A stretch of 64,000 bases of DNA from Ceratopteris richardii. Taxonomy: Eukaryota > Streptophyta > Polypodiopsida > Polypodiales > Pteridaceae. Below, piece after piece: positions 53,901 through 64,000 of this stretch. Under the pieces are notes generated by a model. That model was given only the letters and a program-made list of their open reading frames with translations, was not told the DNA's origin and ran no database searches. The stretch is from positions 192,030,435 through 192,094,434 of the forward strand of contig CM035414.1 of NCBI GenBank assembly GCA_020310875.1, read 5' to 3'. The stretch's first letter is position 1. Each line of letters opens with the position of its first letter. The position numbers were made by a program, and so were the translations under genes.

Positions 53901-54959
53901 TATGGAGAGAGATGGTGTATGCAGCCTAAAGATGAATTGGTGCTGCTACAACCAGCTTCACACTAGCCAACTGGGACTTCTAAGTTGGTTATTAGACCCT
54001 TGAGCTTCCTAAATCCACAAAAAAATCACCCAAGTGCTTTGGAACAAGTATCTCAAAAGATTGAGTCAAGACAGACTAGTTGCAAAATGACTAGCTCCCA
54101 AAACTTGCTATTTTTGTACATACACCTGTTGCAAAAAATGCATAGTGCTCTCAATTTGATAGGAATTAGAAACATTCCTTTTGTACATAGAAAATAGACT
54201 TAGCACGCTTCCTAATCCAATTTAAAACACTTCAATGCATCAAGTGAGCATTGAGAAAATGTTTTAGCAAAATCTAGAACACTCCCGTCATTTTTGAGTT
54301 CTGTAGAGATAGACTAGTGAGCAATAAAATGCAAATTTATGACAAATACTAAATGTTTTGGACATAAACTTTTGTGAGACTTAGAGAGCTATCCAATACA
54401 CTTTAAAAATCTAAAAACTTTTGCGTATATCCCAAGATATGAGCTTTTGAAGTTTACTGTTTTGAGTGGGTATAGCGGAGAACAAATTAGAGAAGAAGTA
54501 AATGATGAATGTATAGATTCACATATAATTACAACCTCATTAGCAATGAATACTTTCACAATGGGAGAAGAAAGATGGAGCTATGGATTAAGCTCTTCAA
54601 TCTCTACAAATGGGCATGAAATGGGCACGAATCAAGCACTCCTTTGGCGACTTTCTTCTTGCTCCTTTTATAGCTACTTTTGGAGGTACTTTTGAATTTG
54701 AATTCAAATGACTTCACCTAAATGTGATGCTAGGAATTAGGAAATATTCCTTGAGCTAATGGATTCTTGGTTTTAGGTAATTAGAGCCACGAATTTTTGT
54801 TTTACATCATGGATGACTTAATCCATTCTTTCTTTTACAATTACAAGAGATAAAATGTACTCTTTTACAAGAGGTGTTTATATGTCTACAAATATGACTA
54901 CAAATGAACATCATAACAAGTTATATCAAGCATGTAGGCTTGGGTAAATTGCACCAACA
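53901..54959 (-). repeat. 5' LTR of the Copia element
   Basis: Minus strand TGTTGGTGCAA... to CTCTCTCCATA. The outer end keeps the canonical TGTTGG start; the inner end has TA for the expected CA. Confidence 0.87.
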
Positions 54960-54964
54960 TTTAT
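54960..54964. repeat. target site duplication of the Copia element, right
   Basis: TTTAT, equal to 51,188-51,192. Confidence 0.85.
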
Positions 54965-55924
54965 GAAGGTTATTGAAACGAAATGAATTAGATTTAAAGG
55001 TATAGACAGTGTGACAAAATCTTGAATCAAAGCGATAAGAAGAAAGACTAGAAATCTTGTGCAAAGTCTTCAATACTTTTACCATTCTCTACCTTTGTCT
55101 ATCTCTGATATCCTCCAAAGAACTACAAGATCTCTTTTTGTTTTGAACCATGATTCAGTGTCTTATGCTTATAGAATGCGAATCGAAAAAATTCCAAAGA
55201 CATACTTCAAACAATGTATAAACCTATGACCTCTAACTGGTACACAAAGTGATCAATCAATCACGGTATGCATGATTCATAAATATCAAACATCTCTTGT
55301 ATTAAAGAATACGAAATTTTTCAATAATAGAGAAATTGACAGAAGTTCAAAATTTTGAGAATAGATAGAATATCAATTTTGTTGAATGCACATAGGAAGA
55401 TAATCAAACAATTGAAATGATATAAAGCATAATTGTTAGTAACTCACAACAGTTTAGTCATATCCATGAAGCTCCTCAAATAAAACTCTTCAAATATTCA
55501 TTTGAATCTCAATGTTTCATACTCCTTTAGTCTCCACCTAATTCTTCTCTTGACTTCATAATCATTAATTACCTCTAATTATAACAACGTCCAATTCAAA
55601 ATGCCTCCAGATTATTGTTGTCTTCAAGTTCCATCACGATCAACTCCTTGCTTTAGCTTAGATATTTATTGTCTTCCACCTCTGATATATCAATTCTTTG
55701 CCACCAATAAATCTGATCAGTAGTGTAATCTTCTCATCATTTCCCAATCGTCATGATCCAAAATTATGCGCGTTGTGCAAATCTATATTAAGTGTGCCTA
55801 AAATATGCACCTTGTGCCCATCGATGTCTTAATATCTCAATATAGTTGAGATCATTTTGTTTTATCTGAGTTGAATGCTAGCGATGACCATTTTACCACA
55901 TCATTTCTGCTCAAAGTAGACTTT
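54965..55924. other. middle of the interrupted repeat, no gene seen
   Basis: AT-rich sequence that is absent from the shorter copy at 60,853-61,340. No coding frame or RNA gene. Confidence 0.5.
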
Positions 55925-56175
55925 CTTTGATCTCATTATATGAAGTTGCATTCAGAGTATCAGAGAAGATATCGTAAGCATGTTTGGCCACACAAAAAAT
56001 AAAGAATCTTGAAGAACAAAGACATGCTGATAATTCTTCCACTATTGTGACCAAAAACCTTGAACATAGCTTCTAAAATGCGAGAAAATGTCTCATAACT
56101 TCAGTCTGTTTCAATTTTCCTTGCCCTTGAGTTCAATTTTCATCACTTTAGGGAGAGAGATCTCTCCGACATTCA
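55925..56175. repeat. unnamed dispersed repeat, right part
   Basis: Matches 61,084-61,340 (shared words CATTATATGAAGTTGCATTCA and AATCACTTTAGGGAGAG style). It is the right end of the unit that begins at 50,887. Confidence 0.7.
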
Positions 56176-57407
56176 CCCCCACTGAACCTGCATAGCATCT
56201 TAATGGGCCCACTTGAAAATAAGTCATTAGTAATATAAAATTCCTTGTAAGACAATCAAATGATTTTAAAATTTTGTTTTGCTGCAAAATGAAAATGAGT
56301 TCTTTCATATCATAATCTGTTTGATTAAAATATCAAATCTAAAGTTCTACTAATAATTGTTTCAGTCAACAATACTTGACTTTAGGTTCAAAGACATTCA
56401 TACATTTAGTAGAGATGGTCAAGAAACAAATCCCATCATCCATTCATTCAAAATTAGATTTCCTCTTATATAAATACTCACATATATACATTCAATCATA
56501 TCAAAGAAATTCAACTAACTCTACTCATATAGACATCTGCCTTGTTTGCGCAATTTTAATACTAGAAGTGTTTACCACAACTAGTATTCATATTAGCTTC
56601 ATAATTTTGTTCCATCATTTAATTCATCAACATGAGCTTCATGTAGGTGTAATTTACAATTTACATTTTGGGGGTGGAAGAAAGTATAAACTTTTGTTCA
56701 TAATAAGTTTTTACATTCGTAACTTTTTTGTTTTCAGAGGAAAGGCTTAACCCCTTATTCCAAGCTAAGGATCTAGATGCATGTAGAAGCAAGAATTAGG
56801 ACATGATTCATGCATCTATATGCTCATATCTTTACTGTCCTCTTTTAAATTGAATTTCAAATCCATTTGTTCAATCATATCACAACTAAATTTATAAACT
56901 TTTGAAACACAAAATTCAAATATTTGTTTTCCTACTTTGGCCAAATAGTCTTACTTCATAATCTGACAAATCCATAATCCAAATTTATAATTTTAGTAAG
57001 TCATTATTGCAAATGATATGCATAAGATAAAAACAAGAAATAGATATCATAGAAAAATACCACCTAAAATTTAGCTTCAACCTCAGTCTTCACACTCCAA
57101 ATTCATCTTCAATCATCATCGGTCTTCAATCTTCAATCTTGCTTTGGGTTAAGGATCATGTCATGCATGTTGAATTATCTTGGTTCTTGTCAATAATGAC
57201 CCTGACATCTTCTAATCCTTCACTTCATAGAAAAAATCTAGGAAAAACTCTTAAAGAAAATGCTTAAATAAGTTTGGGAAAAAAACTTCAAAACTAGGGA
57301 AGGCAATGGAGTATACCTACCTCCAATCTATCTTCATGAACATCTTGAACTTCAAATATGATAGAGGAAGAATGTAAATATAAACACCAACCATATAAAC
57401 TATGTAG
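56176..57407. other. AT-rich sequence, nothing assigned
   Basis: No recognisable gene. Plus-strand ORF 56,376-56,750 has 124 codons but a composition typical of AT-rich non-coding DNA and no motif I know. Confidence 0.5.
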
Positions 57408-58674
57408 TCAAAGAATTGTCATGAATTGTATCGCTGCATGATAATAATTCTTTATAGTCAAAATAGCCTTCAACATTAACAAAATCTCTAGGCACCTCAT
57501 TATTTTCAATATATTCATTCTCTTCATCAACCATTTGTGGACCATATTCATACGTATCAAAAGTTTCATTTTCATATGGAAAACTTCCATATGGTTGTGC
57601 ATTGGTTTATCTCTCGAAAAAATTTATCTCTTCATTTCCTATTTGTGGAACATCAAAAATTTCATATCCATATGGTTGTGCATTGTGATATCTTTCAAAA
57701 GCATTTCTTTCTTCATATACTTCCCCTAAATCATCGTACTTTGTTATATGGGTACGAGAATAATCAAATAACGTAAAATCATTGACCTCATCATAATATT
57801 TTTTATTCATTTCATTACCAATATTTAAATATTCATCCCATGCATCATCTTTTTCATTCTTTGTGCTTTGATCATAAGATTTGTTAATTAAAGTTAAGCA
57901 ATTAAGATGTAAAACATTGTCAAATTTCATATAATCTTCTTCATTGGAATCAAAAGAAGGAGAATGTTTCATCATTGAATCTCATCAGTGACATATTGCA
58001 TATCCACCTCTTGTGTAAGAGGGAATCTCTTGCTTTTGATTAACTTGAAAAACTTCTCTTTCAATTCCATCTTAGGAATTGAAAATATCTACTCGTGTCA
58101 TGGTCACTTGTCTTTTCAACAAAATATCACATAATATCTCTTTCGAATCAATTTTCTCATCAAGCTCAGACATTAGAATAGCTTTTGGAGTTCTTTTACG
58201 TTTCTTTAATTGTTGTTCATCAGGTTGTTTTTCATCATTTTATTTTTCATCAATAGGAGTTTCCTCGAGTTTTTCTAAAGATTTATTTTCATTTTTATTA
58301 GATTGTTTTGCATCACTTATCATAGTTTATTTACCTTCTTTAATTTCCTTTTTTCTTGGTTCACTTGCTTTTGAACTTTATCCTTGCTCAAATTGAACCT
58401 TCTTTGGTTTTGGTTCTCCTCTCATCTACCTCCTTGTAATTCTTCTCCCTAAATCCTTTAAGTCTTATTCATCATCTTGTTTTCTCTTCTTTTCAACATT
58501 TGCAATATGTGAATAAATAGAGAATTCATCAATAGGTGAATTCCAAGCGGTCTCTTGCATGATATCATCTCTAGATTTAATTAGAGCTTCGATAGAGTAA
58601 TTTTTTTCTTCTCTAGATTGATCACTTTGCATCATCACTTTTTTTCTAACCAATAATAGTTCAATACAGTTCAC
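57408..58674 (-). pseudogene. degenerate acidic ORF, possibly a retroelement gag-side fragment
   Basis: Across 58,674 to 57,410 the minus strand reads as protein-like, charged sequence with about eight stops or frame changes: a Lys/Glu-rich part (58,080-58,480), a segment PKAILMSELDEKID near 58,160, then an acidic Tyr/Asp/Asn-rich part (57,607-57,975). The word NAQPYG appears twice (near 57,680 and 57,595), a short internal repeat. It resembles the spacer before the protease in some gag proteins, but I cannot place it in a family. Confidence 0.35.
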
Positions 58675-59622
58675 TCATCACACAGAGTTCCTACATCTTA
58701 TAATAATTACAAGCAAAAATTGGTAGATGCTGAAACTCAATAGAGATAGATCCATGACATATGAAATTCAGGGAGAGATAAAAAGATCATGAAGTAATGT
58801 TGTTTTGATGACTCACTCCTGTGCTCTATGTTGCAATATCTGACACCTCTCCTGATGTGCTGAATTTGAGCCTCCAACATCACTCACTACATTGTAATCA
58901 CTCCATCCACCACTCTTCTATTTTGAGTGATTCAAGAATCAACAAATTCATACTAATGATCATCCAATAGTGAAGTGCCATGTTAAATTTTAAAGGAAAT
59001 GGTTCACAGATTAAACTTATACTTTCATATATTCTTCTTACAATACATTCATGTCAATAATCGAATTCACTACATTTTTGTATGAAAGTATATGCATATT
59101 ATGAGTATTGAACAAGTAGATTAGCAGAATCTCAATGTTTTCATAATGTTGATTGCTTATATGATGGTCATGGTTTTGAGGGGGTGGATATCATAGAGAT
59201 TTACTCTCCCCACTTGGAAAGACAATCAATAAAAATAACTCATTCACATGAAGAAAATGAAGATCATTGATCAATTATTGTGGACTACCTTGAAGAGTGG
59301 GATGAGCAAAGTTAACTTTATGGAGATGCATGATTGAGTGACTCATGATTAACCAAGCTTTGTTCTGTATGCAAAGGCATCTGCGCACCCTCTTTGTGTT
59401 GCATGAGGCTGATTCTAACATGATCTTCGGAGACTCTTTCCCCACTGAGCTGAATTACATCGCTAAGTACCACCATCACAGTATCCTAAAGCATCAGGCT
59501 TCATCCACCATCTCAAAGCATATCAGAGCTTCTATAAACATGCAAAGAGCTTTTGAGCAAGTTAATGCAGAGGATTGTTAGTATATGATCAATGTCTACC
59601 CCTCATGATTGTATGCACATTT
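58675..59622. other. intergenic, nothing assigned
   Basis: No element end or conserved frame. The plus-strand ORF at 59,345-59,581 (78 codons) looks more protein-like than its surroundings but has no known motif. Confidence 0.45.
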
Positions 59623-60322
59623 TGTAAGGCCCCCATTATGAGGAGAAGCCAAGCGTGCATTACCCAATTGATGGGAATCCCAACTTGCATGTTGGATGAA
59701 GGTCATATTGGACCAGGTAAGGTATTGTAAGGAAAGGGAGTTACCAGGTCCCCAATTGTGGGGTCCGGGGTAGCGGGGAGCAGCACCAGCTGGGGGGTCC
59801 AAGGGGGCCAGCAGGCCCCCTGGTGGGGGTCTGGGGGCAGCACCCCCGGCGCAACGGTAAAGGGAATATTCCATAAAATATTCCCTATCGGAGTTAGAAA
59901 TCATTTATATTTGTTAGGTCGGTTCAACCGGTCTAAGCCGTGTATGGCAATTATGCGGGTGGTGGCCGCCCACGTTCTACCACCCATGTATAGCCGTCAA
60001 CGGAAGGCCACCCATGATCCTATATATACATGACTTCTGCACTACCTGAGACATTGAATTGAGCCAACATACCTCTACCTTGTATCTCCCTATCTAGAGT
60101 TGCCTAGATCACCATTTAAGCTCTACCTTGAGAGTGCATGGGTGGACAACGCCATCATCTTTGTACTTGCTGTTAGTAGAAAATTTGTTGAGATTCTCCT
60201 ATATCTATTATCTTCTCTGCTACTGCTCCTGTGTTATATTGCATGACTATTGTCTTACAAGGATCACATTGACAGAGTATTACGTTATTTCTCCTATGAG
60301 CATTTATTTATGAACTGCTACA
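59623..60322 (+). mobile_element. possible solo LTR (TGTA...TACA)
   Basis: The stretch starts TGTAAGG and ends GCTACA, about 700 bp. The flanks are CATTT (59,618-59,622) and AATTT (60,323-60,327), four of five bases alike. It holds a GC-rich island (59,755-59,850) unlike its surroundings and a TATATATA box at about 60,021. No primer site or coding part is attached. Confidence 0.42.
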
Positions 60323-60852
60323 AATTTTGGGAGATCGATTTAAATCCAGTGATTTGTTGGATTCTATATTTAAAACATGTGAGTTTGAATGTGAGAGACT
60401 ATCAAGGACAAAAATAATGAAAATCAATCAGAATTGACGAGATGATGATGATAGTATGAGAAGCTTTTATTACTGAAGCAATGCATGGAGACTTTACTTT
60501 TTGAGCTGCTAAAAACAACAATATATTGGCTATAAAAGGATGGCTCTAGAACAATGTCGAGAGGATGGTAATGCTCAATTGGTGAATCACGTCAAGTGCG
60601 AAGTTCAATGGCTCACACAAGGTGATGTTAGCAATATGGGTGACTAAGGAACCCTCGGAGAAAACACACACGCTCAAGGCAAGTGATTAGAAAGTTAGAT
60701 TCATCATATACATTCATATGCACTTTGTAGAAGGTAATCAAGTCAACTTTTTTTATCATTTTAAACTTTATTTCAATAGCTTTTCATGAATCGAGGATGC
60801 AAGTATCTTGTTTTAATAACAAGGTCAACGTTTAGTTGTAAGAAACAAGCAT
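60323..60852. other. AT-rich sequence, nothing assigned
   Basis: No gene, RNA or repeat seen. Confidence 0.45.
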
Positions 60853-61340
60853 AAACTATAACATGACAAATATACTTATTCTTTATTTGCACACATTGAA
60901 TGAAATCAAAGTTTGGATTATTTACTAACAATGGAAGTTTGGATTATTTACTAACAACGGAGTTCGAGAGGTTCAAAATAGACCTCAAGCTGTGATATAA
61001 ATGTTTATCATAGCATTTGTTATTCTATTATAGGTTTTTGGATTCAAACACAGAAAGTCTATTGACCATACAAGCTTTTGGATACAATGTCAAATAAGCT
61101 TTCACCTCATTATATGAAGTTGCATTCATAGTATGAGGGAAGATATCGTCAGCATGTTTGACCACACAAAAAAAAAAAGAAGCTTGAAGAACAAAGGTAC
61201 GCCGATAATGCTTCCACTATTGTGATCGGAAACCTTGAACATGGCTTCTATAATGCCAGAAAACGTCACTCTCTTTAAATTTGTCCTTGCCCTCGATTTC
61301 AATTTTAATCACTTTAGGGAGAGTAGATCTCTCCAACAAC
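60853..61340. repeat. second, shortened copy of the unnamed repeat
   Basis: 60,853-61,083 equals 50,887-51,105 and 61,084-61,340 equals 55,925-56,175, joined directly. A small internal duplication (GTTTGGATTATTTACTAACAA twice, near 60,912 and 60,938) is private to this copy. Confidence 0.7.
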
Positions 61341-61830
61341 GATTTTTATGTAGAAAAATGTGTTTTCTTGCTCAAAATTGTGATTTTGAGAAATCATGAT
61401 TTTTATATGAAAATCGTGATTTTCACTCCACAAATCATGATTTTCAATCAAAACACGATTCCCAATGAGATTCATCTTTTTCTCAAAAACTCATGATTTT
61501 GTGTAGAAAATCATCTTTTTCTCTCTGAGGAGAAAATCACAATTTTCAAGTGCTCAAAATCATGTTTCAATCCCATAATCCTGATATTTTTACGATTGTG
61601 AGGTTAAAATTGTGAAGATTCGGAACGTCACACTAGTGATTCTCTGTCACAATTGTGATTGCTCACAATCGTCAAATTTTGTGATTTTCAATTGAAAATT
61701 GTGAAGATTCGGAACGTCACACTAGTGATTCTCTGTCACAATTGCTCACAATCGTCAAATTTTGTGATTTTCAATTGAAAATTGTGTTTTCAAGGAATCG
61801 TGTTTTATGTTTTTACACAATCGCGATTCC
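61341..61830. repeat. AT-rich array of AATC[AG]TGATT words with a tandem duplication
   Basis: Words such as AATCATGATTTT, AATCGTGATTTT and ACAATCGCGATTCC recur many times. A unit is duplicated in tandem at 61,606-61,694 and 61,695-61,777. The array recalls the leader arrays of elements B and C in wording, though no primer site is seen near it. Confidence 0.6.
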
Positions 61831-63545
61831 ATGTTGATCTTAGTGAAATTTTGGTGTGAGTTTTATATGATTGTTTCACATGCATTAGAAGCGCCTTTTT
61901 ATTTTAGTGCCATGCAATCAAGACAATCTAACAAAACATGCTTCTTCCTCATTGAAACATGAAAAACCAAAAGTTGCAATTCTGTTCTTACTTAATAGCT
62001 ACCATTTTTTAGCAAAAAATCCTCAAAACATTGAACTATTAATTATCAAAAGAGTATACCTTTACTTTGCTTGCATAGAAATATTGAAAATATTTTTTTT
62101 TGCTCCTTGCTAACAAAGTCGTGATTTTTAGCTCTCTCACTCTCAACCACTCTCTCACAATGAACTAATTTTTTTTTTCCAAGTCCTACTTTTATACCAT
62201 TCACTCAGAATAGCAATTTCCACCCTTTTGCATGAAAATTTAAAAATTACCTTGGATTGAGCCTTGATGTGCTCTCCTTCCTCCTTTCACTAAAATTTTT
62301 ACAACCTTTGGAATTTTTTTGATGACCTTTACCTTCCATAGAGAATCATGTTTTTGCTTATACCCTTGTTTTTGCAGTTTTCTGTCAATTCTTTTGATGT
62401 TGTGTCTTGACTTGAGGTCCAATTATACTCCTTCCCTCTTTGCCTACAAATCAAGACAGATTGTGATTATTCACAAGGAAATGATTTTTCTAAGTTAATT
62501 AAAAAAATATTTTTAATTTTTGCACTTCTTTTCCTTCCTATTCTCAATATTAATACTAGTGTTGTACCAAAATAAGACGCTACAATGTCCTTCTTTCTAT
62601 CAAAATAAAAACAAATTACATGTAATATTCAAATAATTTTTTGGAAAAACCTTCAAGCTCCATAAAGACTTATACCTAGTCATTCCATAGAAAATAATGT
62701 TTCAAAAAAAATAGCCTTTCTTTGATAACTCAAAATATAGAAATGATTGAATATGGTTAAACAAAACTGTTTTTCTTCAGAGTTACATATGAGGAGAATA
62801 AAATGTCTCCATAGAAAAAGAAAATCTCATGTTCAAATAGTCTTTTTAATCTTAATTTAAAGTCATATAATCATATACGATAGCTCTTGCAAATTAAAAA
62901 AATCATTTTATAATATGAAATTTACCACAAGATAGGGTGCTCAGTATATAATTATACACTATAGGATCTTTTTATATGATATTGATGCATAAAGACACTA
63001 AAAAGATTGGTTTTTTATTCAAAAACCATCATATAGTATCATAAAAATATGCAACATGTCTTTGAATCAATAATTTTTGTACCTATCTCACATACCACCA
63101 ACAATCTCAATATTTCATTGAATAGCCATATTCCACTCTCCCGAGAATAAAATTTCATCTTTAAAATTATCTTTACTAAATGTTATAAGGAATATAATAT
63201 CAATCAAAATAATTATATCAACATTAGAAACTAGATTATATAGGAAAAAACTAGCATATTAACTTTAATCATGTAGTGTATGCAATATTTGCTCATCAAA
63301 TGACATTTTCTTAACATAGAAAAATAGTAGTATTGTTTAACATGAAGAAAGAACATAGAAATTAGACTCCTAAGGTTGTCAAAAAATATTTCTAGCTTTC
63401 GGATTATCAAATAATACTTTAATAATAAAAATTGGGTTGTATTCCTACCATCGTTTTGCAAAATAGTTCATAGATGCTAACACTATCATGACAGAATGCG
63501 ATTAATTTTATGCCTTAAAACTAGTTAAAATCCTTACAAACCTTG
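61831..63545. other. AT-rich sequence, nothing assigned
   Basis: Very AT-rich with many homopolymer runs. ORFs at 61,907, 62,240 and 63,231 are short and have no recognisable content. I see no gene. Confidence 0.5.
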
Positions 63546-64000
63546 TGTTGTAGAGCAAAGAAGAGCAAGATGTAGAGATAAAGAAGGATTCCAAAACTTT
63601 TTCCTATTTGGACACTTTGTTTTTGTACCATAGTCATTTTGTAATATATTTTCCGATGTAAATGCACTAGAGGAGTCCTCTAGATGCATACCCATAAATA
63701 TTTGTCTCATTACCCTTTTAAATTAGTAGGGAAATAGTCTTTTAGTCAATAAAATACTAGTCTCATGTCTGAAAGGACCAATTCCAGGGCACATGTATAT
63801 AAGTCATTTTGTGACTCTTTGTAAAGACTTTTTGCCATTGTGAGAATCAAGAGCACAGAATTTCGAATTTGTGTCTTCTCCTCCCTGTATTTTCTTCCTT
63901 GTGAGCTTGCATGCATGTGTGATGCTTGGAAAGAGTGCTGAGAAGTGTTGTCTATCGGTGAAAGTGCTTGTTTGCTATTGGTAGTGTGTGTGCGAAGTGT
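63546..64000 (+). repeat. A-family LTR, cut by the window edge
   Basis: Starts TGTTGTAGAGC and follows the LTR of element A through the palindrome (63,667-63,683), the TATA box (63,796-63,803) and on to the window end, with clear divergence elsewhere. It may be a 5' LTR of a plus-strand element or a solo LTR; the sequence beyond the edge would decide. Confidence 0.85.

Larger units (their letters stand above)
51193..54959 (-). mobile_element. Copia-type LTR retrotransposon, internally deleted
   Basis: Two LTRs of about 1.06 kb (51,193-52,261 and 53,901-54,959) flank a 1.6 kb interior on the minus strand, with an exact TTTAT duplication. The interior has an initiator-Met primer site, gag with a zinc knuckle, the first part of the protease and the end of RNase H. 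Integrase and most of the reverse transcriptase are missing. Confidence 0.9.

Noticed and set aside
59345-59581. Host gene exon
   Set aside because: A 78-codon ORF without known motif, neighbours or splice signals I could defend.

Overview
This is nuclear DNA of a plant (streptophyte), and nearly all of it is LTR retrotransposon. I infer this from Ty3/gypsy elements primed by tRNA-Asp, a Copia element primed by initiator tRNA-Met, 5-bp target duplications, an AT-rich background, and the absence of bacterial-style operons, rRNA genes or any convincing host gene. The nesting of several full-size elements in 50 kb suggests a large, repeat-rich genome. The sequence alone does not tell me which plant group.

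Layout. Positions 1-49,824 form one nested stack of four Ty3/gypsy elements, here called A, B, C and E. E is the oldest host (minus strand; 5' LTR 49,195-49,824, running left). C (35,954-46,174, minus, target duplication CCCTT) sits in the gag gene of E. B (minus; 5' LTR 31,407-32,037, running left to about 860) begins inside the 3' linker of E. A (3,205-20,126, plus, target duplication AGAAT) sits in B, just upstream of B's 3'-terminal gene. Right of the stack come a gag remnant of another element (about 49,829-50,060), a deleted Copia element (51,193-54,959, target duplication TTTAT) inside an unnamed repeat, AT-rich sequence with a second, shortened copy of that repeat, a possible solo LTR (59,623-60,322), and an A-family LTR cut by the window edge (63,546-64,000).

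How the genes work together. The four Ty3/gypsy elements share one unusual plan: LTR, tRNA-Asp primer site, leader with a short tandem array built on ATCG-type words, gag with short-spaced CCHC knuckles, protease, reverse transcriptase, RNase H, integrase, a second retropepsin-like domain in frame behind the integrase, a linker with repeated W-[VI]-P-K motifs, and a separate 3' additional ORF (aORF) with a conserved N-terminal domain, a long coiled coil and a conserved C-terminal domain. The integrase N-terminus carries two H2C2 zinc-binding modules in tandem, exactly 126 residues apart in A, B and C. I do not know a described plant lineage with both the doubled H2C2 module and a second protease behind the integrase. 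This is the best candidate here for an undescribed system.

All copies are broken by stops and frameshifts. A is the most complete and youngest (LTRs about 2% different by eye). C and E have lost the reverse transcriptase but keep integrase and second-protease sequence.
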